Of a DNA stretch of 64,000 bases, positions 39,708-51,425 are shown piece by piece. The first letter of the stretch is position 1, and each line of letters starts with the position of its first letter. The notes beneath the pieces are model-generated. The model was not told the DNA's origin. It searched no databases and saw nothing but the letters and a program-made list of their open reading frames with translations. The stretch comes from Sipunculus nudus (taxonomy: Eukaryota; Annelida; Sipuncula; Golfingiida; Sipunculidae): the NCBI GenBank assembly GCA_026874595.1, contig CM049322.1:40852840-40916839 (forward strand), in the 5' to 3' direction. The position numbers were made by a program, and so were the translations under genes.

Positions 39708-41087
39708 ATGAAAAAGGAAATTATGAGTCCAGTGCTACGTCTGCTATCGTTATTCCTGGCGCTTGGTGTCGCTAGCGGCGTGGATTTATCAACTGGATGC
39801 ATTTTCGAGAATGACGGGAGTTCCGTCATCTGCGAGAACGTTGATATTGAGAACGCGGTCAAAAGTCTTCCGTCTGACGTCACTTCCCTTCGCATACACC
39901 GTTGCCATGGAAGCATCCTGCGCGACAACATGTTTAAAAATTTGAACAATTTACGTACGTTGGTGCTTTCCCAAAATAGCATAAATACCGTTCAACCAAA
40001 GGCTTTTGCATGTTTGGACCAACTGAGCATTCTGGACCTTGGACACAACGCCATTAGAGATCTGCCGCCCGGCGTATTTGCGAACCTGAATTTTGTCGTA
40101 ACCATAGTGCTTACTAATAATTCTGTAAAGACGATTAATGCTGGCATATTCCCAGAAAGTCAGCTGTTGAATCATCTTGCGCTGCAGTCTAACAAGATAC
40201 AATCAGTCTCTTGTGGCGCTTTTCACGATTTGCCAGGATTGAAAAAGTTGAATCTTCGTCACAACGAACTTGAAGAACTAAAATCGTGTGCTTTTGACGG
40301 GGCGTCTACACTAAAAGAGTTGCAGCTATCAAATAACCGCTTTGGCAAAGTGCCAGTTGAGGCACTGTCTGGTTTACCCCAACTCCGGGTCCTGGATGCG
40401 GACAGTAACCTTATTACAGACATACCAGAGTTTCCAGAGATGCAAAACCTCCATTTGCTATCCTTGGCTTACAACCGTATTGATCTTGTTCCCAGTTCCA
40501 CATTCAGAGGCTTAGCTAAGCTGGCCAGCCTAATTTTAAATGGGAACCCCATTCACAGCATACCCGCAAAGGTTTTTGAGGAATTACAACAGCTCCAGTT
40601 CCTACATCTACGTCAGCTTCCCAACCTGACACAAGTGACGTCACAAGCGTTTAGTGGACTTGATGACCTCGTCGATCTGGTATTAGAGGATAACCCAAAA
40701 CTACGCAGGTTGCCCCGCGATCTTTTCGGAGATGCGGGGCTTCTGAAATTGCGATACCTACATCTAGCAAGGAATGGTTTCGAAACACTAAATGCTGAGA
40801 TGTTCAAAGCTCTGCCAGCGCTGCGAGTGGTTGATCTCCATGGAAACAGACTTCATTGTGATTCCTCCGTTGCTTGGATGGCGGAGTATTCCCGGAGTCA
40901 ACGCTACCCTTGGGCAGTGGCTTGGAACTCAGACGACGTTGGGCCCGTTTGCGCAACTCCGCTTGCTGTAGAGGGGGACGGAGTGGTCCGCGTCGACCGC
41001 CGCATTTTTACGGCATCAGGCCCTCTCATCGTAGCAGTATCGCCGACGAATGTCAGTGTAGGTGCGCAGGAAACTGTCATTTTTAAG
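39708..41087 (+). CDS. LRR-Ig B exon 1: signal peptide, LRRs, LRRCT, Ig start
   Basis: 460 codons ending ...GAQETVIFK with donor AAG|GTAAGT. LRRs such as LSILDLGHNAIRDLPPGVF. The N-terminal hydrophobic run is SPVLRLLSLFLALGVASG. The alternative start at residue 6 keeps the signal peptide. Confidence 0.92.
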
Positions 41088-43803
41088 GTAAGTTTCCTTC
41101 AGTTGCGAATCACTGGAAGTGCTTGGGATATCTTAAATACCCGAATAAATGGGTATTATTAACAGGCATACGTATTATGGCTGCAAATCGTTGAAAATGT
41201 CAATGACTATTGTCAGTTTGGTTTTAACGACCGATAAGGTGTCCATGTTTCTTCTTGGTGTTAGCTAGCGTCAGTTGAGTGAAAAAAGAAAAGATTCGCA
41301 TATTCTTAATAACGCCAATAAAACGAGCTTTTTCCGTCAAGTACATCTGATAAACTTTCAGTCTGCCTTAAGTGTTTTCCATGCTATACGTAATGAGAAA
41401 CATGTTTTGCTTTGTAATGGTTCTTATAAGAGGCGCGAGCGGTTACTCTTTTTCCTTATCAGAGGAATCGATAATCAATCAATGCTTTCTGTAGGTCTGA
41501 TATGTTTTTATATTTCAATTTAATTTTTTTTTATTTCAGGCCCTTTTGCTGCATGTTTTACCAAACGTGGTGTGGATGACGCCCGAAGGTCTAACCCTCC
41601 ACCCAGGGGGCGCTGTACCTCTAGGACCCGTGGTAAGATAAAAAAAACTCAGCATACTGAAGGGTTCTTATTATTTGTAATTTATATTGCAGGTTATCAA
41701 CTTTATTTTAAGATGCACGTAAATCGTCCTTTCCTAGGACGTTCTACGCCCCTCACGCAGCGGTTATACACTGCAGTCGTCCCAGACGTCTTTTCGTGTA
41801 GCCTCTGCTCCTCTGCTTCGTATGGCAAGGTCTTTGGACAGGAACACCAGGGTGCGTACGGAGCACAGAACTGTTATCAGGCCACTGAAAGCGTGGTATT
41901 GCAGGGGCATCCAGTCCAAATTTAAATCATGCCACGCAGGTTCTCATTTGTTTCATTACATGGGGACACAAGCTCTCATAGATTCTCGGCCCTATGCCAG
42001 AATTGGTGATATCAGACCAACGTGAGCGGGTGTCTCTTTTTTTAACAATTGGGCAGGATGCACAATGCTTGAGCCAGCGGTTACACGAAACGATGCCTGC
42101 AACGACTGTCATGTAATTAAACCGCTACGTAAGGAACGTAAGGTCGTTCTTACAAGGAGACGTGCGAGATCTTCCAGTCTGGAGCAATACTGTCAGATTC
42201 TTTAGCTTTTAAATCAACTCAGGTTGTAACCCTAAAACAGCCAACGCTTGGTTGCTCCAAATTACACCACAATATGTCCTCTCAGAGAGCCAGCCTTGTT
42301 GATTACATGAGTCGTGTCCAGTCACCTAGTCTCGTACCAACCCACGTCACCAATTATGCAGACCCAGCCCGATTACAAAATGACAGTCCGACTATGTATA
42401 CATTTGTTTTAATACTAAGTAACATTCCGACGTCAACCTCCGTCAGATTCAAACGGTACTCACACCTCTCAGTGTCCCGGCTCAATATTTGGACAAACTG
42501 AAATATGTATTTCTTGACATCAAATGGTGTTATCAAAACTTTTTATTGTTTATTTCTTCAAAATAGATCAATTATTTTTCATGTAAATAGGAAACAGCTC
42601 TGTTTTGCTTAACTATTTTTTTTGTAACTCGGAAGTGTGTTTAATTTGTGATTTTCTGTGTTTTCGCTTCAGACCAAAGTTGAGGTTATCGAACATGACT
42701 TCGGTGACGGCAGTGGGTTTTCGACGCTGATCATAACCAACACCACCGCCATCGCTAAAGGATCCTTTGTGATTGTCGGAACAAGCCCGGAAGGTGGCGA
42801 CACGGTCGGTTTCTTTCTCACAGTTATTGAAGAAAGTGCTGATATCCCCAGCCCAACAATTCTCCTGTCACGCGGAGACCTTGAAAGTATTAATTATGAA
42901 AACGAAGTAAATCTAAATCCGTCTCGTAACCCGGGTGGTATTGTTGAAGAAGACCGAGGTTCTTTTGGTGAAAAGTTAGGTATACTTTCCGAAATGTATC
43001 GCAAGGAAAAAGTATGGAAAAGTTTACAGGTCCCAAAGGCATCTCCCAATGATGGAGTTCAAGAGAAGAAAACCGAGGAAGCAGATGAAGGGGATGGAGA
43101 GAGGCCTCCAGCGGACGAACAAGAAAGGAAAATTGAAAGTAAGCCAAGTGACTCCGTTGACTTCACCAAACATGAGACAGAGTCATTCGGTCAGAACTTA
43201 GGTATCCTTGCCCAGACATACCGCAAGGAAAACGCGTGGCAAAATTCGCAGTTGCCCAAACAATCTACAGAATTGGGTCATGAAATCCAGAAGGCTCTTG
43301 AAAAAGAAGAAGGGGAAGGTGAGATGCCTGGCCTGAGTGCGTTCGGTCAGCAGTTGATTAGTTATGGAGACAATCTTGTGGCGGAGAAAGGTGATACAAA
43401 AGAAGAGAGTATTGGTGAACACGGATCATTTGCCGCAGGTTTAGATCAGAAACAGAAATCGCTTGATTTAAGCAAAGAGGCCAATCGGGACAAAGGAAAG
43501 GAATCGATGCGTGATCAGGACCACTTTGCTGCGGGATTAGACCAAATATGGCTACAAAATAAAGATCCTATGAGAGGAAAAGAAACAGGTTCTACTTCAA
43601 TGCGGATGACTCAACCGGGAGTAATAGCGATATTAATATTGTGCTCGTGTATTGTTACACTCAGCATAGCCGGACTACTTTTGCGCTCGGCCACGAAGAG
43701 GAGGCAAAACCGTGTGTCACAGACTCGTAAAAATTTGAGAGAAACGTCAAAGTTATTGCCAGGGACTGGGCAGATTAGACGATACGGTAGTGACACTGCT
43801 TAA
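39708..43803 (+). CDS. LRR / Ig-like / single-pass membrane protein (LRR-Ig B), 3 coding exons
   Basis: Exons 39708-41087, 41540-41632 and 42673-43803, all phase 0, give 867 aa. The ATG follows an acceptor (TTTTCAG|A) by one base, so a non-coding first exon must lie upstream. Signal peptide 1-24, N-cap with Cys 31/42/66, about a dozen LRRs, and a reduced LRRCT with only two cysteines (384, 415) where its paralogue has four. Then come a cysteine-free Ig-like domain (about 437-543), an acidic stalk with FG-motif repeats (588-782), TM 808-828 and a basic 39-aa tail. Paralogue of the gene at 1245-4712 by architecture, intron positions, phases and sequence. Likely an adhesion or recognition receptor; ligand unknown. 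Confidence 0.9.
41540..41632 (+). CDS. LRR-Ig B exon 2: 31-codon exon, middle of Ig-like domain
   Basis: Acceptor TTTATTTCAG|GCC, donor GTG|GTAAGA. Reads ALLLHVLPNVVWMTPEG ... GGAVPLGPV and aligns with the 25-codon exon at 2461-2535, which lacks a few residues. Confidence 0.85.
41755..42127. mobile_element. Foldback MITE family B, copy 4 (LRR-Ig B intron 2)
   Basis: Complete: left CAGCGGTTATACACTGCAGT...TTTTCGTGTAGCC, right CAGCGGTTACACGAAACGAT...CATGTAATTAAACCGCT. Internal blocks with CACCAGGGTGCG and GGGGCATCCAGTCC. Confidence 0.8.
42673..43803 (+). CDS. LRR-Ig B exon 3: Ig end, repeat stalk, TM, tail
   Basis: Acceptor TTTCGCTTCAG|ACC; stop TAA 43801-43803. Residues 492-867. The Ig end (LIITNTTAIAKGSFVIVGTS) parallels the other gene. 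Two 26-residue repeats start at 588 and 662 (SFG..LGIL...YRKE..W...Q.PK, 15 of 26 identical). Shorter AFGQQL (714) and two copies of FAAGLDQ (744, 776) follow. TM 808-828. Confidence 0.9.
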   Translation, partial: TKVEVIEHDFGDGSGFSTLIITNTTAIAKGSFVIVGTSPEGGDTVGFFLTVIEESADIPSPTILLSRGDLESINYENEVNLNPSRNPGGIVEEDRGSFGEKLGILSEMYRKEKVWKSLQVPKASPNDGVQEKKTEEADEGDGERPPADEQERKIESKPSDSVDFTKHETESFGQNLGILAQTYRKENAWQNSQLPKQSTELGHEIQKALEKEEGEGEMPGLSAFGQQLISYGDNLVAEKGDTKEESIGEHGSFAAGLDQKQKSLDLSKEANRDKGKESMRDQDHFAAGLDQIWLQNKDPMRGKETGSTSMRMTQPGVIAILILCSCIVTLSIAGLLLRSATKRRQNRVSQTRKNLRETSKLLPGTGQIRRYGSDTA

Positions 43804-43828
43804 CTTGTGACGTGTGTCTATAAACTGA

Positions 43829-43834
43829 AATAAA
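43829..43834 (+). promoter_or_regulatory. Poly(A) signal of LRR-Ig B
   Basis: AATAAA 25 nt after the stop codon. Confidence 0.7.
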
Positions 43835-44689
43835 CGTGACAGTTGAGAATGATAAAAAAGGGAAGAGGAAATACATGTAATTAGATTCGATCAACGGCAT
43901 GTCGTTTAAAACCAAATAATCGCCCCTGTTCTAATACGCGTCCCTCATGATTCTGTACTTCCTGGCAAACTTTTGATTTATAACAATCCAAATAATTCCA
44001 GTCATAAATGATCAAATCAGTCACATGCTTGTTGAAATGATGAACACCATGATGAACATCATGATCACACATCATTTGGTGACGGATCTTGCACGGTATT
44101 ACTGGGACGGGTGGTCCTTCAACGATCTGCTGAAGTCGGCCAAAATTTCGCTCTAAAAAAGGGGGAAGGGCGCTGTATAGAGAACGGAAACGTCACATGC
44201 TAAAAAAAGTCAAGCGCCAAGGCACTTATTAGGACAAATACGGTACAACACGTTTTGATATCTTTGTTAGTTTCGGGTTGTAGGGAGTCTTGTTCTAGGG
44301 GGTTTCGATATATGTGCATTCCTGTGAAAGCAAAACTGGGACCTTGAGATTCCACTTTGGACTTTGAGATTCCAACTACGACTTTGATATTAAAACCAGG
44401 GCTTTTGATATTTAACTAGACATAAATATGCTTGCATTTGGTTATTTAACCAACGTTAAATTCCTTTTTAAGTCAGAAACCTAATGCATTATAATAATTT
44501 TCATATTACATTTTTGTACTGCTTCGTCCATTCTGTTTTGTGTAACTTCAATCTATGGAAAATGGTGAGAAAAAGTAGCTGATCTTGGTTTATGATACGA
44601 TTTTCTGATGTTAAACATCACGTACGTTAGTATGATTGTGTATAGATGGTGATTGGTGCGTTTTGATCTAATGTCACAAGGACGCATAA
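43835..44689. other. Intergenic, nothing recognised
   Basis: AT-rich, no supported exon or repeat apart from short GACTTTGATATT-like direct repeats near 44340-44410. Confidence 0.5.
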
Positions 44690-45260
44690 AAAAATAATCG
44701 TTCTACGGATTCGGAGAATTGAAAAATATGGTGCGAGGCGAGGAATATTTCATTTTGTTTATTTATCAGTTGAGACGCAAAATGTGGTATTTTGCAATCT
44801 TGTCAGTAAAAGATTCTTGTCAGTACTTGAAATAGTGCATATATAAATCCATTATCCGAACCTAAGGCAAAAGTGGCAACAAATCCTTAATCCGAAACTA
44901 AGGCAAAAGTACAAAAGTGGCAACAAATCCATTATCCGAAACTAAGGCAAAAGTACAAAAGTGGCAACAAATCCATTATCCGAAACTAAGGCAAAAGTAC
45001 AAAAGTGGCAACAAATCCATTATCCGAAACTAAGGCAAAAGTACAAAAGTGGCAACAAATCCATTATCCGAAACTAAGGCAAAAGTACAAAAGTGGCAAC
45101 AAATCCATTATCCGAAACTAAGGTGGAAACATAAGTGAAGACCAGGTCCTCATTTAAACAAAACATGATCCACGAAAAACGGGAACAGCGAATCCGTAAA
45201 ACAACTATATTTTTTTATGGCCCAACAACTGTATGGAATCTTTGTTTTGCATGTATTTCT
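44690..45260 (+). repeat. Interspersed repeat family F, copy 2, carrying a minisatellite
   Basis: Flanks match copies at 38630-39010 and 59160-59545 (TTTATCAGTTGAGACGCAAA; CACGAAAAACGGGAACAGCG). The 44-bp tandem array sits inside. Confidence 0.6.
44846..45123. repeat. 44-bp minisatellite, about 6 units
   Basis: Unit GGCAAAAGTACAAAAGTGGC + AACAAATCCATTATCCGAAA + CTAA. The middle copies are essentially identical; the first is 10 bp shorter and carries two substitutions. Confidence 0.93.
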
Positions 45261-45763
45261 ATGTTATTGTTTTGGTAATATGTCATAAAACACTTTTTTT
45301 TCTACTGATCTAAAATGTGTGGAAATAAAAATAAGTGTTTTGATATGTTATCTTGTTTTTCAGAATACTCATTTTGGTTCAGTATTAATTACTAACGCTC
45401 AGCTGATTTTGTCAACAAAAATTTTTTTATGAGTTTTTCAAAATTTGAATACTGTGAACTTAACCCTTTACCTTGTGATCTAAAAATCAATAGGGTTCTT
45501 CCCCTATATTGGTATAGGTGAGCCAACTGTGAAGGATGGAAAGTTTTGGATGAAAGGGTGGCTTCAATTTTACCCAGAACTTGCTAAAGAAGGGAGACCT
45601 ATCTACGAATTTGACCTTGTGACCTCAAAATAAATAGTGTTCTTCCCTTAGTTTTTGGTAAAAGACGTGAAAGATCTGGGTCTGATACCGCTAGTAGTCA
45701 TTGTGTCCGACAGGTGGCGCCAGGCACTTTCGACACTCATTTGTTTATATTCTCAGTTTTTAA

Positions 45764-46227
45764 AGGTGCCCATTCACCTACCTTTTGAAAAAGAATTTAT
45801 GTGATTTTAGGTTTACTCTTTGTATATATTAATGATCTAAGGGCAATTTTGGTTTTGAAAAGTCCCTATAAGGCTTTCGTGAAGGATGTATGATCTTGTT
45901 TATTAACAGTTTTTTTATAAACACAGTAATGTTGACAATATGAAAAAAAAAAAAAAAACACGTAACCTAAGGTGGTAGGTTGCATATATGCGGAGGTGGA
46001 AAAGTCACTTGTTGCCAAACGCCTATAGCAAAGCTCTGGCTTATCTGACTTGCTGCCAGATACCCTTGCTGAATGTGTTTTGATTATTTTGCGGGCCTCA
46101 CAAACACGTTGATATAAACAAAACAAGCAGCCTGTGTACGGTCATATCCACGTTTTCCGGCCTATTTCTCTAAAAGCTCCAAGGGATCACCTTTAGTTTA
46201 TAAAGGTCAAATAAGTGATTGGGCTCC
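45764..46227 (+). mobile_element. MITE family A, copy 4
   Basis: About 464 bp; left flank TTAA intact (45760-45763), right flank decayed. An A-run at 45943-45957 is an insertion relative to other copies. Confidence 0.8.
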
Positions 46228-46286
46228 GTAAAAAATGATTTAAGTTAGGACCAACAAAATGAATCCTGTTACAGACTTCTGCATGT

Positions 46287-46430
46287 ACAACTTCCGGCTT
46301 CTATAATGCAGAAGTAGAACCCAGGACGCGTGAGTTCGGTCCCAACTAGGGTTAGCGTTCTGCAGGATTAATGGGAGGGCTGTGCCCCACGGCCGTGTTG
46401 TATAATAAGCGAGAATTTGGAAAGCTCCCC
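46287..46430 (+). mobile_element. tRNA-headed SINE fragment
   Basis: Box B-like GTGAGTTCGGTCCCAAC followed by GTTCTGCAGGATTAATGGGA, matching the body of the SINE at 24375-24737. Box A is eroded. Confidence 0.55.
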
Positions 46431-49400
46431 GTTGAAATGACCGAGCCATGGGAATGATTACACACAAAGGACCCGCAGGTGCGGTATACCGGGTCTGGTT
46501 GACCGCAAGAATATCGTGTCTTGCACATTTACGTAATTTGTATATACTTGTGTGTATTATTAGGTTCTGACAATCTGAATTTCAAGGCTAGTCATTTTAC
46601 TAGAAATAATTTCGCGCAAAAGGTGGGTTAACTGTTTTGTTTTTATTGAAACAGCTAAATTATTGCCTCAACCCACACAATATATAGATGCCATGCTCCC
46701 ATATTAAGGATACAGATATTTTTATAGGCTTAAATTTTGTAAAATTTTTTCGGCTGGAAAATTGGTAGATGTGATGAAGAAGCAGGTTTTTTTTGCAAGG
46801 TAGTCATCCTTTCATCATTCATGGTGGCAACAGCAATCAAAAATCATAATCATAATCATAAAAACCAAATCATAAGAGACCAAAATGGCCGGAAAAATCT
46901 TGTGATGTGCACAATAAATCGGTAGCTGTGCGTAGATGCGCCGGCCGACGAGACTTCAACGTTAATTGTAATATTTTACTTGCCGATAAAATAGATGGGT
47001 GGTCAGCTTTACACTCGCTTACAAAGCTGCAAGCACGTTTAATGTAAAACACACACTTAAAGCATTGAGCAATGTTTATTAAAAAGATACCACAAGCCAC
47101 ATTTAAACATCTTCAAATTATCCGTACAAATTTTTTGGTTCATTCGTACATACACATATCTAGCTTGATCATCACTATATGTAGTACATAAACAATGACG
47201 TTATACAGTTGTGTGAATTTTTACTCATAAAATAACAGGCTCACAACCAATTTTGTTCAGATACAATACTGCTGATCTCTGGATACTCCATGAATTATAA
47301 TGCCAAGAATTCTGTTCTCCTTTGCTGTTTTTTCTCTACTGTGGTTGTCTTAATATTCGCGAGGTTAAAATGTCGCGATTCTACCTTTTTTCAGTGTTTC
47401 GCGAGAGATTGATTTAGCGATCTCACCATAAGTAAACTACACAGCCTATATATAACTGACTTATTTGATATGCTTGAAAAAATTATTACAATATAAGAAT
47501 GATCATGGGAACATATGGAACGAGTTGAAATTCCTGTTCATCATAGGCAGATAATGTTAACGAAATAATAAGAGTCTATAATTAACGGATAGAATGAAAA
47601 TTTTCTGTAAATATTATTAATATAAAAAAATTGTCATGCGACGCTACAGGTACTGATAATATTTATATGATGCAAGTGAGGCTATAGTTAAACCTATGCG
47701 GTTATTATTCAGGAAAGTTTGATTTTCGCGATAATCCTCCTTTCGCAAATATCGCTAATTTGAAAACCTCGCAAATAAAAAGACTACCACAGAAAAACCC
47801 AAACATATATATATATAAGCGATATATTCGTCTCTATTACTGATTGCAAATTACACTTCTATAGCATATTCATAGAATTCGCATAATTTTGGTTCCTACA
47901 TAAAGCATTGCACATCAATAACCTCGTACATTTTGTATTCTATATGAATTTAATCCAATTTTTGTAGTATCATATTTTCTAGATATATATTCTATCGACC
48001 TCTTTGACGTGAGAAACATGAACTTATTATGTTGAGACCATTCTTATAACCTTGCTGTTGACTGGCTAGATTCTTCATGAATAATTCATATACGGTGCAG
48101 CAGTTGCACCTGAATCAGTGTCCTTACTGAGTGAATGAAGTGGTGCTCCGAGCATACGCAGATAAGGATTTGGTAGTATGTAGCAAAGTTAAGTGCACTG
48201 GTCTTTGATTAAATATGCCAACACATTTTACATCACACACTGTTACAAAATATTTCAAGCTTTAAAATGCTCAAGTTACAGGCCGGAAATACGTCATTAA
48301 GTAACTATCGCAAATTCACACAAATAAGCAGCATTTTTACGACACTCTATTACGACATCTACCTGCAGATAAAGTACTAGCATATCGTATGATACAAAAT
48401 CTCTGTACGTGTCAAAAATACGAGTGTATTTGCATGTTGTACGCGACGAGGTGAAGTATGAAAATAAAAAGTGAAAGTTAGCAAATAACCCGCTCACGTG
48501 ATTTCTATATTTACCCACGTGACCTAGACCCCAAAACGAGGCACAAAAAGCCTTTAACAAGTCCACAATAACGTAATAAAACAAATACTAGTGTAAATCT
48601 GGTCAATACTCTATCAAGCACGCTAAACATCTTAAAAATTTCTATACATCTCATCATATAGAAAAAATAAATTATAAATAAAGTAACTGAGACCATTCCT
48701 CCTCGAGTGACATTATATTAAAATGATATTATAATTATATTATGATTTTTTAAATATAATTATATTATGGAGTATTTATTATGATGATAATATATTATAA
48801 TCATTTTATAATAATAAAAATGATATAATAATATAATATATATTGTTTTACTTGACTTGTGCTGTGTTCACCTTAATTTATAAACTGGTTTTCGTTTTTC
48901 TCTTTGCAATGTCGAGTATATAATTTTGGAGGAAAGCGCTAAAATATGGAGTTTGGTCCAATACAATTTTCTTGCGTTCTTCTCAGCCTCGCTCCGTTGT
49001 TATAACTACGGTTGTTAAGGATCCAGTCTTCATGAATATTCAGGCCTGTTCGAAAAGATTAATATTAGACCGAAAGATACTCCAATGAATTTGGTTGGTT
49101 GTTCGACTGTCAAGTCAACATGCGATTGGCTGGCTGCTTGTTGGTGCTATGCGAATCTGAATCAAAACTGACAGCAGTAGAAAATGTTTGTAAATTTTTC
49201 GGAAGAAAAAAATGTATAAAAATTATCAATATATGTATAACATTTACCAATGATATTTTTATTTTTTTTTTACAATATAACTAACTTTGGATAAGCCTGA
49301 TTAAAAAAAAAAATTAATGCGTTGTATGTTTATCTAGACTAGATAATACTAGGATATGATCGGTTTACTTGTGTACATACCCCCTTGCTGCCAACAAAGT

Positions 49401-49722
49401 AAGCACGGTTTTAATTTTATACGTTCTCTACAACTCATGCATAAATAAACATCCACGTAATATCATATGAAAACAAACTAAAAAATAGAGCATATTTCGC
49501 ATGAATATGGCATTCGTGTATATCTATATATTTATATGGATCTAAGTTGTTTTATAAAACAAAAGCTGTATAATCATCTGTGTATAATATGATTTATCAG
49601 TCTTTAAGTACAACGTACATGGATTACGCGCGTACAGGCGCACTCTTATACAATATATTATGTACTATTATGCAGGTTTCGTAAGACGTAGGGTTACCAT
49701 ATTTCAAATGTGCATCTTCTTG

Positions 49723-49772
<50 letters not shown>

Positions 49773-49819
49773 TTATTTTCTTATATATATATATATATTC
49801 TTATATATACACACATTAA

Positions 49820-49870
<51 letters not shown>

Positions 49871-50859
49871 GCGGCTTCACATAAGTTACTGATTGTATGT
49901 ATACTGTAGACAGACCATTACGGATGGTTTAACATACTACAAGATGATGTAGGCCATTAATTAGTGTGCCTCACTGTGCCAGCAGCCTGGTCATAATAAA
50001 CAGGTACTTCATAAAAACGCTAAACATATCAAAATGCAATATACGTATATGTACAATCTTAATTATAAGAGTTCTGACACCAGAGCAAGAATCAAATAAT
50101 CCACAGATAGCTGGCATGTCTGTCATACAAGGTACAAAGACTCACTGATGCTTTTAAAATCATAATTTAAGCAACATTAAATATAATAATACCTCAATAA
50201 CGGCCGAGAAGTATACATGTGCCAACTTATATATCATAATACGTGAATAAATAGCTTTTTTTCGTAGGATGTAGAAAACAGTACATAACTTTACAGTACC
50301 CGGGACAAAATATAAAAATCATGACGTAGCGTTGATAAACAGATAGTGCAGGACTAGAATTCCACACAGGCAGATACTGATAAAGATTTGTGCAAAATTT
50401 GTACGAAACTAAACCTGCAAACGGTGACATATATGCTACCAATACGCCTTCACAATTGAAGCACTGAAAGCTAATACTTTGAGCCCGCAAGGACAAATGT
50501 ACATAATTTATGCATGTTTTGTGCCCAATGCCGTTATTTATCACGTGACAATACGGACAATAACTATCGGTTAATATCCACACGAGGAAGTAGAAGCAGT
50601 TAACCTATATACGGACACAGTGTAACAATACGTTAATAACTATATACATAAACTCATAAAGAAACCGATGGGATAGAATATATATAAGTGCACCTTATGA
50701 AATCAAAATGTATAATAAATATATTTTACATGTTTTCGTTCATATTAAATACATCACTTAGGCATGACCGAGTACAGCTCTTCTTAATCCTAGGAAACCT
50801 TTGGCAAGTACTTTCTCCAACTGCGGACATTCAGCACAAATACAAACGTTAAGGCGCGC
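46431..50859. other. Intergenic or long 3' UTR of the NCAM-like gene
   Basis: No supported coding exon. AT-rich stretches at 48710-48850 and AT microsatellites at 49727-49868. Open frames are short and lack domains. Confidence 0.45.
49727..49868. repeat. Compound (TA)n microsatellite
   Basis: Three AT runs separated by TTCTTATTTTC and ACACACATTAAC. Confidence 0.9.
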
Positions 50860-50914
50860 CAAGACTTATATCCGAGGATGATCTCTTCAGGCATGTATCC
50901 CACGCCACCAATCG

Positions 50915-51425
50915 CCGCACTAGCTCCTTTGGATGCAATTTATGTTACAATTTCAGCATAAAATACCTGGGCGAAGTGCTTGTTTCTATAAAACTGTTAA
51001 GAAAGCAGCTACTATGGTGTTATCTTGTGACACGGATCTTATATTGTCACAGAACTTATGCTACTGTCCGATCTTTCGTTTTTCGATAACTGGATGGAAT
51101 GCTCGTTCCAATACGTCCTGCTAAGCAAGCAGCTACCATGGTGAAATATGGTGTCACAAAGTGCCGCACTAAATCCTTTGAATGGATTTACGTTACAGTC
51201 CGAATTTTAGTACTTTGACAGCTGGATAGAATGCTTGTTCCTATGTACCTTGCAAGGCAAGCAGCAATAGTGGGGTAATATGGTGTCACATATCGTGGGA
51301 ATAGATTCCAAGCATTTGTTTGATTCAAATCGTAAGAATTGTGCTAACTACATGAAGTGCTTTTCTATTTCAGAAAGCAGTTTCTAACGTGGAATTTCGC
51401 GACACAAATCGCGATTACGACGCCC
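50915..51425 (-). repeat. Four degenerate ~127-bp tandem units, each with a stem-loop
   Basis: The block resembling AAGCAGCTACCATGGTG...GTGTCACA recurs near 51002, 51126, 51258 and 51374. In each unit a stem pairs TGCTTG/TGCTTT-type bases with CAAGCA/AAAGCA-type bases (50977-51008, 51100-51133, 51232-51263, 51358-51379). It lies downstream of the NCAM-like stop codon and may be in its 3' UTR. Confidence 0.65.

Noticed and set aside
44846..45123. CRISPR-like repeat array
   Set aside because: Units are contiguous with no variable spacers and the genome is animal; it is a minisatellite.
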